DNA of 64,000 nt from an uncultured Clostridia bacterium (GCA_945874765.1 CAMCHQ010000003.1:121101-185100); one strand, 5' to 3'. Counted from the first letter of the stretch, positions 1 through 9,745 are shown. Notes: generated by a model from the sequence alone, not told the origin. Numbers and translations are program-made.

Positions 1-1396
<1,396 letters not shown>

Positions 1397-1436
1397 TTAA
1401 GTCTCCTTTTATATTTAACTTGATAAATAAATTACA

Positions 1437-1685
1437 TTATCTTTTTTGCCCTGCCTGCACTCGTTTGAGAAGAGTTGAAGTATTAAGCGGACAAATATAT
1501 ATTTTATCCTTGCAAACTATAAAACTTTTCGGAAGTTCAAAGTTTACATAAACAGTTTTTTTATCCTTTTCGGCTTTTGATAAATAATCACGTGTAGCCT
1601 TATTAACCGTTGACGTATCCATATCAAAAATGCCGAGTATGTCTTTCGTACTTATAACGGTATTACCGCCTAAATATATATACAT
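1437..1685 (-). CDS. remB: RemB-like DUF370 regulator
   Basis: Small protein of 82 residues of the RemB/DUF370 family, which lies between recF and gyrB in many Bacillota; the related RemA is a DNA-binding activator of matrix genes in Bacillus. The sequence begins MYIYLGGNTVISTKDILGIF and ends with a PLNTSTLLKR segment, both typical. I take the ATG at 1685, which overlaps the recF stop as TGATG and suggests translational coupling; an in-frame upstream ATG at 1697 would add four residues and overlap recF more. Identity rests on family pattern plus position. Its DNA-binding role here is inferred. Confidence 0.85.
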   Translation of the reverse strand: MYIYLGGNTVISTKDILGIFDMDTSTVNKATRDYLSKAEKDKKTVYVNFELPKSFIVCKDKIYICPLNTSTLLKRVQAGQKR

Positions 1686-2776
1686 CAGTCTATACACCTG
1701 CCGTTTTCAATATGAAAAGTCTTGCCTTTTTTAAGTCTTAAAACAGTGTTGGCGTCACAACAGGTAATAAATACCTGCCAATTTTTAATGTGATTGAGTA
1801 TATAGTCCTGCCTCGACTCGTCAAGTTCACTCATAACGTCATCCAAAAGTGCAAGCGGTTTTTCATCAGTCATTTCTTTAAGTAAACTTGCCTCCGCAAG
1901 TTTCAGTGCAAGTACACAGCTTCTTTGCTGACCTTGTGAGCCGTAAAGACGTGCACTTTTATCGTTTATGAGTATTTCCATATCGTCCCTATGCGGACCT
2001 ATAGTAGTAATTTTATTAATTAAATCGTTGTTTCTGTTTGAAATAAGCTGTTTTGTAAGTTCGTTTTCAATTTCAGATACAGTCATATTTTTACAGTCAA
2101 AACCGCAATTAAGTTTTAAATCTATTTTTTCTCTGCCTTTTGAAAGTCCGTTAAAAATTTCCGTCGCAAAAGGGAGGAGTGCCTCAACATATTTTTCTCT
2201 TTGATAAATAATCTTAGCACCGCTTTTTGCAAGGTTTTTATTCCAAATATAAAGCATATCCTCAAGGCTGAAATTATTATTCATATCCTTTAAAAGCATA
2301 TTTCTCTGCGCAAGGCAACGATTATATTCTTTTAATACGCTTCTGTAATTTGATTTAAGTTGGCAAAGTGAATTATCAATAAATTTTCTGCGTTCAATCG
2401 GTCCGTCCTTAACCATAGAAAGATGAACCGGTGAAAAAATAACTGCTTTTAATTCATCACCGAGGGCTGTTGCACTTTTTTTATCAATTCCGTTTAATTT
2501 AGCCGTTCTTCTGCCCTTAATCGACAGTTCGGCAGTTTGCTTTCTCGTTTTATTTTCAAAATCTATTTTAAGTTCTGCTTTATCCTCGCCGAATTTTACA
2601 AGTTCCTTATCTCTCACCCCACGAAAACTTTTGCTTCCCGTAAAAAGATAAATTGCCTCAATCAAATTCGTTTTGCCCTGTGCATTTTCACCCCAGATGA
2701 TATTTACATCCTCAAAATCAAGGTGCAGTTTTTCTATATTTCTGAAATTTTCAATTTCTATTGAATTAATTTTCAT
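1685..2776 (-). CDS. recF: DNA replication and repair protein RecF
   Basis: SMC-like ATPase of 363 residues that loads RecA at gapped DNA. The Walker A motif GENAQGKTN lies near residue 30, the ABC-type signature YGSQGQQRSCVLALKLAE near 280, and Walker B with the D-loop, LALLDDVMSELD, near 310. The family's usual length is 360-370, so the protein is complete. The ATG at 2776 overlaps the end of yaaA by 11 bases and the stop overlaps remB, so the genes form one translationally coupled operon read away from the origin. Confidence 0.97.
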   Translation of the reverse strand: MKINSIEIENFRNIEKLHLDFEDVNIIWGENAQGKTNLIEAIYLFTGSKSFRGVRDKELVKFGEDKAELKIDFENKTRKQTAELSIKGRRTAKLNGIDKKSATALGDELKAVIFSPVHLSMVKDGPIERRKFIDNSLCQLKSNYRSVLKEYNRCLAQRNMLLKDMNNNFSLEDMLYIWNKNLAKSGAKIIYQREKYVEALLPFATEIFNGLSKGREKIDLKLNCGFDCKNMTVSEIENELTKQLISNRNNDLINKITTIGPHRDDMEILINDKSARLYGSQGQQRSCVLALKLAEASLLKEMTDEKPLALLDDVMSELDESRQDYILNHIKNWQVFITCCDANTVLRLKKGKTFHIENGRCID

Positions 2777-3017
2777 CTGTAATAATCTTATAATCTACCG
2801 AAAATATTGAAACCGTGTCACCGCCGTGTATTTTTTTGCCCCTTGCGGTACACACTTCACCGTTTACCTTAACAATTCCGTCTTGAATAAAGGTTTTAGC
2901 CTGACCGCCCGTCTCGGCAATGCCTTTGAATTTCAAAAATGCGTCAAGCCTGATAAATTCGGTGGTTATTTTTACATCTTCATTTTTTCTCGGTGTTGCT
3001 TTTGCTTTAATTTTCAT
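2766..3017 (-). CDS. yaaA: S4-domain RNA-binding protein YaaA
   Basis: Protein of 83 residues with one S4 RNA-binding domain covering about residues 20-75: IRLDAFLKFKGIAETGGQAK, then VKVNGEVCTARGKKIHGGD. It is the small S4 protein found between dnaN and recF across Bacillota, thought to act in ribosome assembly. The first 15 residues are a lysine-rich extension that overlaps the 3' end of dnaN by 11 bases, so the exact start is less certain than the domain. Confidence 0.88.
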   Translation of the reverse strand: MKIKAKATPRKNEDVKITTEFIRLDAFLKFKGIAETGGQAKTFIQDGIVKVNGEVCTARGKKIHGGDTVSIFSVDYKIITDEN

Positions 3018-4119
3018 TTTTAAGCCTCATTGGTAATACTAAGAATAAGAAAGAATCGTCATTAATCGGCAAAACTTTAACAGGGCTTACCGCTCCGCCG
3101 AGCTCAATTCTTACCTGGTCCGTATCTGCTGCGTGAAGAGCGTCAAGAACATATTTTGAATTAAAACCTATTTCAACTCTGTCACCGCTGACATTTGCGT
3201 GTGTATAGTTTACAACTCTGCCAATGCTTGAAACTGTCGAAACTCTCATCTCGTCAGCGTCAAATAAACATCTGATAGGGTTTTTCTTATCGTTTTCAAT
3301 AACAGGAAGTGTTCTTTCAATACAATTGATTGCGTCATCCGTATTAATTAAAACTGTTGTGTTACAGGTTTTAGGAATAGCCGCATTGTAATCAAGAAAA
3401 TCACCGTCAAGCAAACGGCTGATAATACTATAATTGTCAACGTCAAAAACAATATGTCTTTTACCTACGCTGATTGAAATATCTTTATCATTTTCCGTTC
3501 CGAAAAGTTTAATAAGTTCTCTAATTGTCTTTTTAGGAACAATAAAGCTGATATCCTCACCGTCATATTTAACCGTTTCCGTTCTGATTGCAAGCCTGTA
3601 TCCGTCAACACCGATAAGTCTTAACTGATTTTGTGTAAGTTCAAATTTAAGACCTGTATGTACCGGCTTTGAAGCCTCACTGTCTGCAACTGCAAAAAGA
3701 GTTTGTGCAACCATATTTTGAAGTATGCCCTCATTTAAAAACAAAGGATAACCGCCCGATACCGACGGAAGTTCAGGATAATCGTCTGCGTCAATACCTG
3801 AAATGTTATATTGTGCCGCACCGCTGATAATTGAAACGGAAGTACCGCTGATTTCAAATGTAACCTTGCCCTCGGGTAATTTTCTTATAATATCGCTTAT
3901 TACCTTAGCATTAATTACAATTGCACCCGGCTCAACAACGCTTGCCTGAAGAGTTGTATTGATTCCGAATTCAAAGTCATAACCGGTAAGGCTTAATGTG
4001 TCCGAACCGCATTCCATAAGTATGCCCTCAATGGTAGGAATGGTTACCTTGGTGCTGACTGCTCTCATAACATTTGAGCAAGCTTCGCTTAATTCTTTTG
4101 TATTACAGGTAAATTTCAT
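3007..4119 (-). CDS. dnaN: DNA polymerase III beta subunit (sliding clamp)
   Basis: Processivity clamp of 370 residues, a homodimeric ring of three similar domains per subunit. It begins MKFTCNTKELSEACSNVMRA, and the C-terminal segment GGAVSPVKVLPINDDSFLFLVLPMRL matches the conserved end of the family. A ribosome site (GGAGGGT in the transcript sense) precedes the ATG at 4119. It lies directly downstream of dnaA, separated by 221 bases that hold the putative origin, and leads a coupled operon with yaaA, recF and remB. Confidence 0.97.
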   Translation of the reverse strand: MKFTCNTKELSEACSNVMRAVSTKVTIPTIEGILMECGSDTLSLTGYDFEFGINTTLQASVVEPGAIVINAKVISDIIRKLPEGKVTFEISGTSVSIISGAAQYNISGIDADDYPELPSVSGGYPLFLNEGILQNMVAQTLFAVADSEASKPVHTGLKFELTQNQLRLIGVDGYRLAIRTETVKYDGEDISFIVPKKTIRELIKLFGTENDKDISISVGKRHIVFDVDNYSIISRLLDGDFLDYNAAIPKTCNTTVLINTDDAINCIERTLPVIENDKKNPIRCLFDADEMRVSTVSSIGRVVNYTHANVSGDRVEIGFNSKYVLDALHAADTDQVRIELGGAVSPVKVLPINDDSFLFLVLPMRLKNEN

Positions 4120-4340
4120 TTTTTTATACCCTCCGTCTATCTATATAGTCTAATTGTAGTAGTATGTAGTATAGGCTGCGGAAAATGTTGAAATCTCTTA
4201 CAATCGTTGATAATAAAGGAAATTTCATACAATTTTTTTAAAATCTCAATTGTTGAAAGATTTATTAAATTGTGTAAAAAATAAGTTTTCCGCATCCATT
4301 GTTAATTAAAAAGTAAAAAATGTTGAAAATTTTGTGGAAA
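4120..4340. other. Putative replication origin region, dnaA-dnaN gap
   Basis: A+T-rich 221-base gap between dnaN and dnaA. No perfect TTATCCACA is present, but related 9-mers cluster: TGCGGAAAA at 4177, TGTTGAAAT at 4186, TGTTGAAAG at 4251, TGTGTAAAA at 4271, TTTTCCGCA at 4286 (exact reverse complement of the one at 4177), TGTTGAAAA at 4321 and TGTGGAAAC at 4333. Read on one strand they are variants of TTTTCnnCA. Flanking gene order and the switch of gene strand near 5.8 kb support an origin here. A second possible part is the extremely A+T-rich stretch upstream of dnaA (5730-5870). Confidence 0.5.
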
Positions 4341-5690
4341 CTACTGAATACTTTTTGCATTTGAAATGATATCGTTAATCTGCCTTGCAAGCTTAGAATC
4401 CGTTTCAATATCCTTTTCAATTTGGTCAATGTTATACATTACCGTTGAATGGTGTTTTTTAAATTCTGCGCCGATATCCTCATAACTCATATTAGTTACT
4501 TTTCTTACAACATAAAAAGTAATTTTACGGGCGTCGGAAATGGTTTTCTTTCTTTGTCCGCCGTAGATATCCTCAACAGATACACCCGTTGTTCTGCTGA
4601 CCTCTTCAACAATCTTTTGAATAGTAACAGGAAGCGGCTGAGTATCTTCCATAACAACCTTAACAATATTTTGTGCAAGCGCTATGGTCGGTGTGTTTTG
4701 ATTAATGTCACAATAAGCGTAAAGTTTCTTTGTAACACCTTCAAGCTGACGGATATTTGATTTAACCTTGTCTGCTATGTAATCGATAACAGGGTCGGGA
4801 ATTTCAAAATTAAGCATCATTGCCTTGCGCTTGATAATTTCACATCTTGTTTCATATTCAGGTGGCTGAATGTCTGCCAAAAGTCCGTCCTCAAATCTTG
4901 ATTTAAGTCTGTCTGTAATAGATTGAATTTCTCTCGGCGGTCTGTCCGAAGTAATAACAACCTGCTTGCCGGCAAATACAAGTGTGTCAAACGTATGGAA
5001 AAATTCCTCAATTGTCTGTTGCTTACCTGCGATAAACTGAATATCGTCAATTAAAAGCAAGTCAATGCTGTTTCTGAATTTATCGTGAAATTCGTCTGTT
5101 GTTTTATATTGAAGAGCCTGCATAAATTCGTTTACAAACTGCTCTGCACGGATATAAAGAATATTCATATCCGGAAATTTCTTTTTAACTTCGTGGCAAA
5201 TTGCATTTAACAAGTGAGTTTTGCCAAGTCCCGAATTACCGTAAATAAAAAGAGGGTTATAATTTCTCATTGTAGAATTTTTTGTAAGATTAAGACCCGG
5301 GTCGCTTGCAACTGCCTTAGCCGCAACATAAGCAAAACGGTTGCTTGAACCTACAATGAAATTTTCAAATGTGTATTGCTCATTTTTATAATCCTCAAGG
5401 TGTTGCTTGTCCTGATAAAATTTGTGTTCTTCTCTGTCATTGTCCTCGGCACAAATATATTTGATTTTAACCTCAAATCCCATAACTGCGGCAAAAGCCT
5501 CACTGAACATTGTGCCGTATTGCGAAATAACAACGTCCATATACATAGCACTCGGAAGCCTTAAAGTAATAGTTGCCGCCTCAAAGCTGACAAATTCAGT
5601 CTTTTTTATCCATAAATTGAAAGCCGTTTCCGTAACTCTTTGCTCACAATAGGCAAGAACTGCATTCCAAATTTCATTATATGTGTCCAT
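4341..5690 (-). CDS. dnaA: Chromosomal replication initiator DnaA
   Basis: AAA+ initiator of 449 residues that binds origin boxes and opens the duplex. Domain I is residues 1-80, domain II a short charged linker, and domain III carries Walker A GNSGLGKTH, Walker B LLIDDIQF and the sensor ITSDRPP. Domain IV is the helix-turn-helix; its normally near-invariant GGRDHTTV motif reads KKHHSTV here. I chose the ATG at 5690 because GGAGGT lies six bases upstream; the longer in-frame start at 5729 has no such site and adds 13 residues unlike the family. Read leftward, away from the plus-strand genes beyond 5.9 kb. Confidence 0.97.
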   Translation of the reverse strand: MDTYNEIWNAVLAYCEQRVTETAFNLWIKKTEFVSFEAATITLRLPSAMYMDVVISQYGTMFSEAFAAVMGFEVKIKYICAEDNDREEHKFYQDKQHLEDYKNEQYTFENFIVGSSNRFAYVAAKAVASDPGLNLTKNSTMRNYNPLFIYGNSGLGKTHLLNAICHEVKKKFPDMNILYIRAEQFVNEFMQALQYKTTDEFHDKFRNSIDLLLIDDIQFIAGKQQTIEEFFHTFDTLVFAGKQVVITSDRPPREIQSITDRLKSRFEDGLLADIQPPEYETRCEIIKRKAMMLNFEIPDPVIDYIADKVKSNIRQLEGVTKKLYAYCDINQNTPTIALAQNIVKVVMEDTQPLPVTIQKIVEEVSRTTGVSVEDIYGGQRKKTISDARKITFYVVRKVTNMSYEDIGAEFKKHHSTVMYNIDQIEKDIETDSKLARQINDIISNAKSIQ

Positions 5691-5729
5691 TTCTACCTCC
5701 GTATTTTTACCTAAAATACAATACTCCAA

Positions 5730-5866
5730 ATTAATTTTTTATTTGTATTCTATATTAGCATATAAAATGTATTTATTCAATACTTATTTTAAATATTTAT
5801 ATATATTATTATATAGAATATTATATAGATATATAGAAAAATAAATTATAATTTTTACATACTTTT
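5730..5866. other. Extremely A+T-rich stretch upstream of dnaA
   Basis: About 137 bases made almost wholly of A and T, with runs of TATATA and ATTATATAG. It could serve as an unwinding element or simply as promoter DNA for the divergent dnaA and LCP-like genes. I see no DnaA box in it. Confidence 0.4.
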
Positions 5867-5867
5867 A

Positions 5868-5896
5868 TTGTAAAATAAAAAACGATATTGTATAAT
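5868..5896 (+). promoter_or_regulatory. Promoter of the LCP-like gene
   Basis: TTGTAA at 5868-5873, 17-base spacer, TATAAT at 5891-5896. The expected start near 5903 leaves a very short leader before the GGGGG ribosome site at 5906-5910. Confidence 0.55.
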
Positions 5897-5917
5897 AAGC
5901 AAAATGGGGGATACAAT

Positions 5918-6835
5918 ATGAGAATTTTTAAAAATCGTGGAGATATATATTTTTCAAAAAATAATAAAGAAAAATCGACTGAGCAAAAAATTCTTCTTAT
6001 TGCGCTTGCCGTTATTGTTTTGTTTACATTTGTTTTTATGCTTTGTGTTGCGGCAAAAAACGATTTCAGTATTAAAAAATTTTTTGAACCTGAGGATTTG
6101 TCAACAACAACGGCGGTTGAGGACAGTACAGTTGCATTGCCACAGGTCAGCGGAAAGACAAATTATATAGTTACCGTTGCAGATAATGAAAATTTGCTTT
6201 TTGTTGAACTTGTGCAGGTTGACCTTGATAATAAATCGTATAAAATTTGTACTTTAAAATCGTCAACCGAATATGACGGCAGTACACTTGGATATATTTA
6301 TGCTCATTCGGGTGTGTTAAATGTAAAAAGTGCGACTGAAAATATGCTTTCAACAACTTTTGATTACTATATTGATTTTCAGCGTGATAAATTTACCGAA
6401 TATTTTGATTCATTAGGCTCTGTAAATTATGCTCTCGTATCGGATATTAAGTATAAAAATAATAAATCCGCCGTTCCTTTTACTGTCAGAATGAAGGCGG
6501 GAGAGCAGGTTATTAAAGGCACTCAGGCTGTCAATCTCGTAAGATATTTTCTTGAAACAAATAATCAGCAAAGTGCAAACGACGTTTTACTAACATCTCT
6601 TTCAAAACAGATAAATGTTGATAATTTTGCTAATAAGGACAGCCTTTTCCAAGATTTGGTTACTAAATCAAATACAAATATAACGGTTCGTGATTATTCT
6701 GCGGCAGATGACGATATAACCGTTCTTTGCAATTCTCAAAACGGTATCAGCGTCTACGGTGCAGAAGTTAAGTATGATAAAAATAAAATTACAAAGGACA
6801 CCCTCCAAAACGCAAAGGGCTACTTTGTAAAGTAA
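5918..6835 (+). CDS. Membrane-anchored LCP-like (LytR-CpsA-Psr) protein
   Basis: Protein of 305 residues with a basic cytoplasmic start, one membrane segment at about 25-46 and an extracellular domain. The order DYYIDFQRDKFTEYFDSLG, then KAGEQVIKGTQAVNLVRYF resembles the LCP fold (GGV...L.G..AL.YVR.R), whose members move undecaprenyl-linked glycopolymers onto peptidoglycan. The usual arginine-rich catalytic stretch is poorly kept, so it may be a divergent or inactive member. I use the ATG at 5918 (GGGGG seven bases upstream) rather than a TTG at 5888. It is divergent from dnaA. Confidence 0.6.
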   Translation: MRIFKNRGDIYFSKNNKEKSTEQKILLIALAVIVLFTFVFMLCVAAKNDFSIKKFFEPEDLSTTTAVEDSTVALPQVSGKTNYIVTVADNENLLFVELVQVDLDNKSYKICTLKSSTEYDGSTLGYIYAHSGVLNVKSATENMLSTTFDYYIDFQRDKFTEYFDSLGSVNYALVSDIKYKNNKSAVPFTVRMKAGEQVIKGTQAVNLVRYFLETNNQQSANDVLLTSLSKQINVDNFANKDSLFQDLVTKSNTNITVRDYSAADDDITVLCNSQNGISVYGAEVKYDKNKITKDTLQNAKGYFVK

Positions 6836-6838
6836 TTA

Positions 6839-6867
6839 TTGACATATATTTGTTGTATAGATATAAT
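6839..6867 (+). promoter_or_regulatory. Promoter of the folate operon
   Basis: Perfect TTGACA at 6839-6844, 17-base spacer, perfect TATAAT at 6862-6867. Transcription would start near 6874, giving a leader of about 100 bases before folE. Confidence 0.75.
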
Positions 6868-6890
6868 TTTATAAAAAAATCTACTTAATT

Positions 6891-6935
6891 TAGGGAGCGA
6901 CCGTCTATCCGACAAGCTCCTTATATGTTTTTATT
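6891..6935 (+). promoter_or_regulatory. Hairpin in the folE leader
   Basis: AGGGAGC pairs with GCTCCTT (seven pairs, one G-T) around a 17-base loop, followed by a T-rich run, 40 bases upstream of folE and downstream of its promoter. It could be a weak attenuator. I do not recognise it as a known riboswitch class. Confidence 0.35.
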
Positions 6936-6977
6936 TTTCAACAAGAATTTTATTTTGTCAATAATATAGGAGAAATT

Positions 6978-7532
6978 ATGGATAAAGAAAGAATACAAAA
7001 TGCAGTCAGGGAAATACTTATTGCAGTGGGTGAGGACCCTGACCGTGAGGGATTGATTGAAACTCCGAAAAGAGTTGCAAATATGTATGAGGAAATTTTT
7101 GCGGGTTTGACGGAAGACCCGAAACAGCATATTAAACTTTTTAACGAACATTCCAATGATGAAATGGTAATTGTTAAGGATATTCCTTTTTATTCAATGT
7201 GTGAGCATCATTTGCTTCCGTTTTTCGGCAAGGCACATATAGGATATATTCCGAGTGATAATAAAATTATAGGTCTTTCAAAACTTGCAAGAATCGTTGA
7301 TAATTTTGCAAAAAAACCGCAGGTTCAGGAAAGACTGACAAGCGATATTGCCGATTTTCTTAATGATAATCTTCAGCCAAAGGGTGTTGCCGTAATTATG
7401 GAAGCGGAGCATATGTGTATGACTATGCGTGGCGCACGTGCGGCAGGGGCAAAAACTCAAACCTCGGCACTCAGAGGAATTATGCGTTCGGACGCTAAAA
7501 CAAGAGCAGAGGTATTGTCACTTCTTAAATAA
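6978..7532 (+). CDS. folE: GTP cyclohydrolase I
   Basis: Converts GTP to 7,8-dihydroneopterin triphosphate, the first step of tetrahydrofolate synthesis. At 184 residues it is full length for the bacterial type. The zinc and active-site motifs are visible: [19 protein letters not shown] near residue 75 and the second cysteine in [11 protein letters not shown] near 140. AGGAG lies upstream of the ATG. It is followed by folP, folB and folK, so the route from GTP to dihydropteroate is clustered; two REP hairpins separate it from folP. Confidence 0.97.
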   Translation: MDKERIQNAVREILIAVGEDPDREGLIETPKRVANMYEEIFAGLTEDPKQHIKLFNEHSNDEMVIVKDIPFYSMCEHHLLPFFGKAHIGYIPSDNKIIGLSKLARIVDNFAKKPQVQERLTSDIADFLNDNLQPKGVAVIMEAEHMCMTMRGARAAGAKTQTSALRGIMRSDAKTRAEVLSLLK

Positions 7533-7536
7533 TGTA

Positions 7537-7560
7537 AAGGCGACCACAGGTCGCCCCTAC
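7537..7560 (-). repeat. REP hairpin (left half of an inverted pair)
   Basis: AAGGCGACCACAGGTCGCCC ending in CTAC: a palindromic core with the family tail. It points toward the copy at 7601, 40 bases away, making a REPIN-like doublet. Confidence 0.75.
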
Positions 7561-7600
7561 AGTGTCTTACTTATTTAAACTATTTAATATTGAATAATTC

Positions 7601-7628
7601 GTAGGGGCGAACTTTGTTCGCCTTTTTT
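7601..7628 (+). repeat. REP hairpin (right half of an inverted pair)
   Basis: GTAGGGGCGAAC-TTT-GTTCGCC followed by six T. Besides being a REP copy it has the form of a rho-independent terminator between folE and folP. Confidence 0.75.
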
Positions 7629-7648
7629 GATATGAAAGGGTTATAATT

Positions 7649-8452
7649 ATGATTTGGAAATGTAAAAACAAAGAAATCGAATACGGCAAAGATGTGCTTA
7701 TAATGGGTATTGTAAACGTAACACCCGACAGTTTTTCAGACGGTGGCGACCATTTTTCACCCGATGACGCTGTAGAATGTGCCTTAAAGCTTATTGAGGA
7801 CGGTGCAGATATAATAGATATCGGCGCACAATCCACCAGACCGGGTCATATTCCTGTTTCCGATAAAGAGGAATGGAAAAGGCTTGAACCTGTTTTAAAG
7901 GCATTAAACGGCAAAATAAGCGTTCCTGTTTCAATTGATACATATTATCCCTACGTTGCCGAAAAATCGCTTTCTCTCGGCGCAGATATTATTAATGACG
8001 TAAGCGGAGTAATAAATCCCGATATGGCAAAAATAATTAAAGACAGCGGCGCAGGCTGGGTAATTATGCATAACGGTTCGGGTACGCCTGACGATATTAA
8101 GACGTTTTTTGAAAATTCTTTGACCGAATGTGACCGTTTAGGCATTGAAAAATCACAAATTTGTCTTGATATGGGCATAGGTTTTGGAAAAGATTATAAA
8201 GAAAATCTTGAACTTTTAACAAAAATATACTATTATAAGGTGGATGGCTACCCGCTTTTGCTCGGAACTTCACGTAAAAGAGTTATAGGAGAGGGCAGCA
8301 GGCAAAGCGAGCCAAAACAGCGCACATACGGAAATATTGCCGCAGATACGGTTGCAATAATGCAGGGCGTCGATATTATACGTTTGCACGATGTTTTGCA
8401 CGAAAAACAGGGAATTTATATGGCTCAGGCTCTGCGTGACACAAAAAAATAA
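7649..8452 (+). CDS. folP: Dihydropteroate synthase
   Basis: TIM-barrel enzyme of 267 residues that joins p-aminobenzoate to hydroxymethyl-dihydropterin diphosphate. Signature motifs are present: MGIVNVTPDSFSDGG near residue 20 and DIIDIGAQSTRPG near 55, with IDTYYPYVAEKSLSLGADIINDVSG in the middle as two overlapping conserved stretches. The ATG at 7649 is preceded by GAAAGGG. It is 15 bases from folB and in the same direction as folE and folK. Members of this family are the sulfonamide target. Confidence 0.96.
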   Translation: MIWKCKNKEIEYGKDVLIMGIVNVTPDSFSDGGDHFSPDDAVECALKLIEDGADIIDIGAQSTRPGHIPVSDKEEWKRLEPVLKALNGKISVPVSIDTYYPYVAEKSLSLGADIINDVSGVINPDMAKIIKDSGAGWVIMHNGSGTPDDIKTFFENSLTECDRLGIEKSQICLDMGIGFGKDYKENLELLTKIYYYKVDGYPLLLGTSRKRVIGEGSRQSEPKQRTYGNIAADTVAIMQGVDIIRLHDVLHEKQGIYMAQALRDTKK

Positions 8453-8467
8453 GAGGGGGACGTTGAT

Positions 8468-8827
8468 ATGGATAAAATTTTAATTCGTGATTTAAAAATT
8501 TTTGCCTATCACGGAGTAAATGAGGAAGAAAAGGTCAACGGTCAAAATTTTGTTTTTGACATTGATTTGTATGTCAATATGACAAAAGCGTGCTACAGTG
8601 ACAATGTGGAGGACACTGTAAGCTATGCAAAGGTCATTAAGACGGTAACAAAGGTCTTTACTGCCGAGAAGTACAATCTGCTTGAAAAAGCGGCTCAAAT
8701 CACGGCAGAGGCAATATTAGAAGAATATCCGGACGTTGCAAAGGTTAAGCTTACGCTTAAAAAGCCGGAAGCACCGATGAAAGCGGATTTTTCTTACGTA
8801 GGAGTAAAGATAGAGAGGGAAAGATAA
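8468..8827 (+). CDS. folB: Dihydroneopterin aldolase
   Basis: Protein of 119 residues converting 7,8-dihydroneopterin to 6-hydroxymethyl-dihydropterin and glycolaldehyde. It shows the family start (ILIRDLKIFAYHGVNEEEK), the active-site region VSYAKVIKTV and the LLEKAAQ segment, and ends with KPEAPMKADFSYVGVKI. GAGGGGG lies before the ATG. It sits between folP and folK with one base separating it from folK. Confidence 0.95.
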   Translation: MDKILIRDLKIFAYHGVNEEEKVNGQNFVFDIDLYVNMTKACYSDNVEDTVSYAKVIKTVTKVFTAEKYNLLEKAAQITAEAILEEYPDVAKVKLTLKKPEAPMKADFSYVGVKIERER

Positions 8828-8828
8828 A

Positions 8829-9299
8829 ATGAGGTATGTTTTGGGTATAGGCACAAATATCGGAAACAGAAAAGAAAATATTGAAAGAGCAATTGCCGCA
8901 ATTGAAACATTGCCGAAAACGAGAGTTGTTCTTAAAAGTTCAATTTATGAGACACAGCCGGTAGGCTATGACGAGCAGGATAATTTTTATAATATCTGCG
9001 TCGAAGTTCAAAGCATTTTCAATCCTTTTGAAATGATTGGTGCCGTTTTGGGAATTGAGGCAGGTTTCGGAAGAGTTCGTACAATTAAGAACGGACCGAG
9101 AATTATTGATATTGACATAATTTTTGTTGAAAATATGGTAATTCAATCGCCTAATCTTACCGTTCCTCATCCACGCTATAAAGAAAGACGTTTTGTTTTA
9201 GAACCTCTTATGGAGCTTTATCCGGACGGAAGATTTATGAGCTACAGATTTGGCGGTTTAAGCGAAAAAATCGAAAATCAAGACGTTAAAAAGCTTTAA
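8829..9299 (+). CDS. folK: 2-amino-4-hydroxy-6-hydroxymethyldihydropteridine pyrophosphokinase
   Basis: HPPK of 156 residues; transfers pyrophosphate from ATP to hydroxymethyl-dihydropterin, the substrate of FolP. GTNIGNRKENI at the start, ETQPVGYDEQDNFYN near 40 and the metal-binding GPRIIDIDIIF near 90 are the family motifs. The last 20 residues after FMSYRFGG are not conserved in the family as I know it. It ends the folEPBK operon and a strong terminator follows. Confidence 0.95.
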   Translation: MRYVLGIGTNIGNRKENIERAIAAIETLPKTRVVLKSSIYETQPVGYDEQDNFYNICVEVQSIFNPFEMIGAVLGIEAGFGRVRTIKNGPRIIDIDIIFVENMVIQSPNLTVPHPRYKERRFVLEPLMELYPDGRFMSYRFGGLSEKIENQDVKKL

Positions 9300-9312
9300 A
9301 CTACATATAATA

Positions 9313-9346
9313 AAGGCAGGTATGTTTCGTACCTGTCTTATTTTTT
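9313..9346 (+). terminator. Terminator after folK
   Basis: Ten-pair stem AAGGCAGGTA / TACCTGTCTT around a seven-base loop, then ATTTTTT. Confidence 0.85.
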
Positions 9347-9442
9347 GGTAAAATTAAATTTTAATAGCAAAATTTCTTTACTTTATATTATGTGTTTTTG
9401 CAAACAATATTATTGCACGATAGGTGCAAGGAGGTAAAGAAT

Positions 9443-9619
9443 ATGAATAAAAAAGATTCATCAAATATGATGAAAATTATGGGCGCAACACTTGCCGTAT
9501 GCTCTGCGGCAGCAATTATGGGCGGTATGAAAACGAATAACTCTTCAGCCAAAAAGACAATGAAAAAAGCAGGCGAAAAGGTAGTTGATTTCGTCGATAC
9601 CGTAGCGTCGTTTATGTAA
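9443..9619 (+). CDS. Small hypothetical membrane protein (58 residues)
   Basis: I do not recognise a named family. An excellent ribosome site AAGGAGGT lies seven bases before the ATG at 9443 and a strong terminator follows directly, so it looks like a real single-gene unit. Residues 10-28 (MKIMGATLAVCSAAAIMGGM) form a hydrophobic, alanine- and glycine-rich segment; the rest is lysine-rich and ends in an amphipathic stretch, KAGEKVVDFVDTVASFM. It probably associates with the membrane. Confidence 0.65.
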   Translation: MNKKDSSNMMKIMGATLAVCSAAAIMGGMKTNNSSAKKTMKKAGEKVVDFVDTVASFM

Positions 9620-9623
9620 GAGC

Positions 9624-9658
9624 AAAAAAGCCAAGGGATTTTTTTCCTTGGCTTTTTT
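9624..9658 (+). terminator. Terminator after the 58-residue protein
   Basis: AAAAAAGCCAAGGGA pairs with TCCTTGGCTTTTTT; symmetric A and T runs would also let it serve the minus strand. Confidence 0.85.
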
Positions 9659-9673
9659 ACTCTTACATATTTA

Positions 9674-9723
9674 GGCTCCCTTGAAAAGGGAGCTGGCAAA
9701 CCGTTAGGTTTGACTGAGGGATT
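9674..9723 (+). repeat. MITE-like element, partial copy
   Basis: GGCTCCCTTGAAAAGGGAGC followed by a second hairpin and TGACTGAGGGATT. It matches the left half of the elements at 27644 and 34451 (TTCCCCTTGAGGGGAAGCTG... GACTGATGAGG) without the right half. Confidence 0.55.
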
Positions 9724-9745
9724 AATAAGCACACATAGTGCGTAT

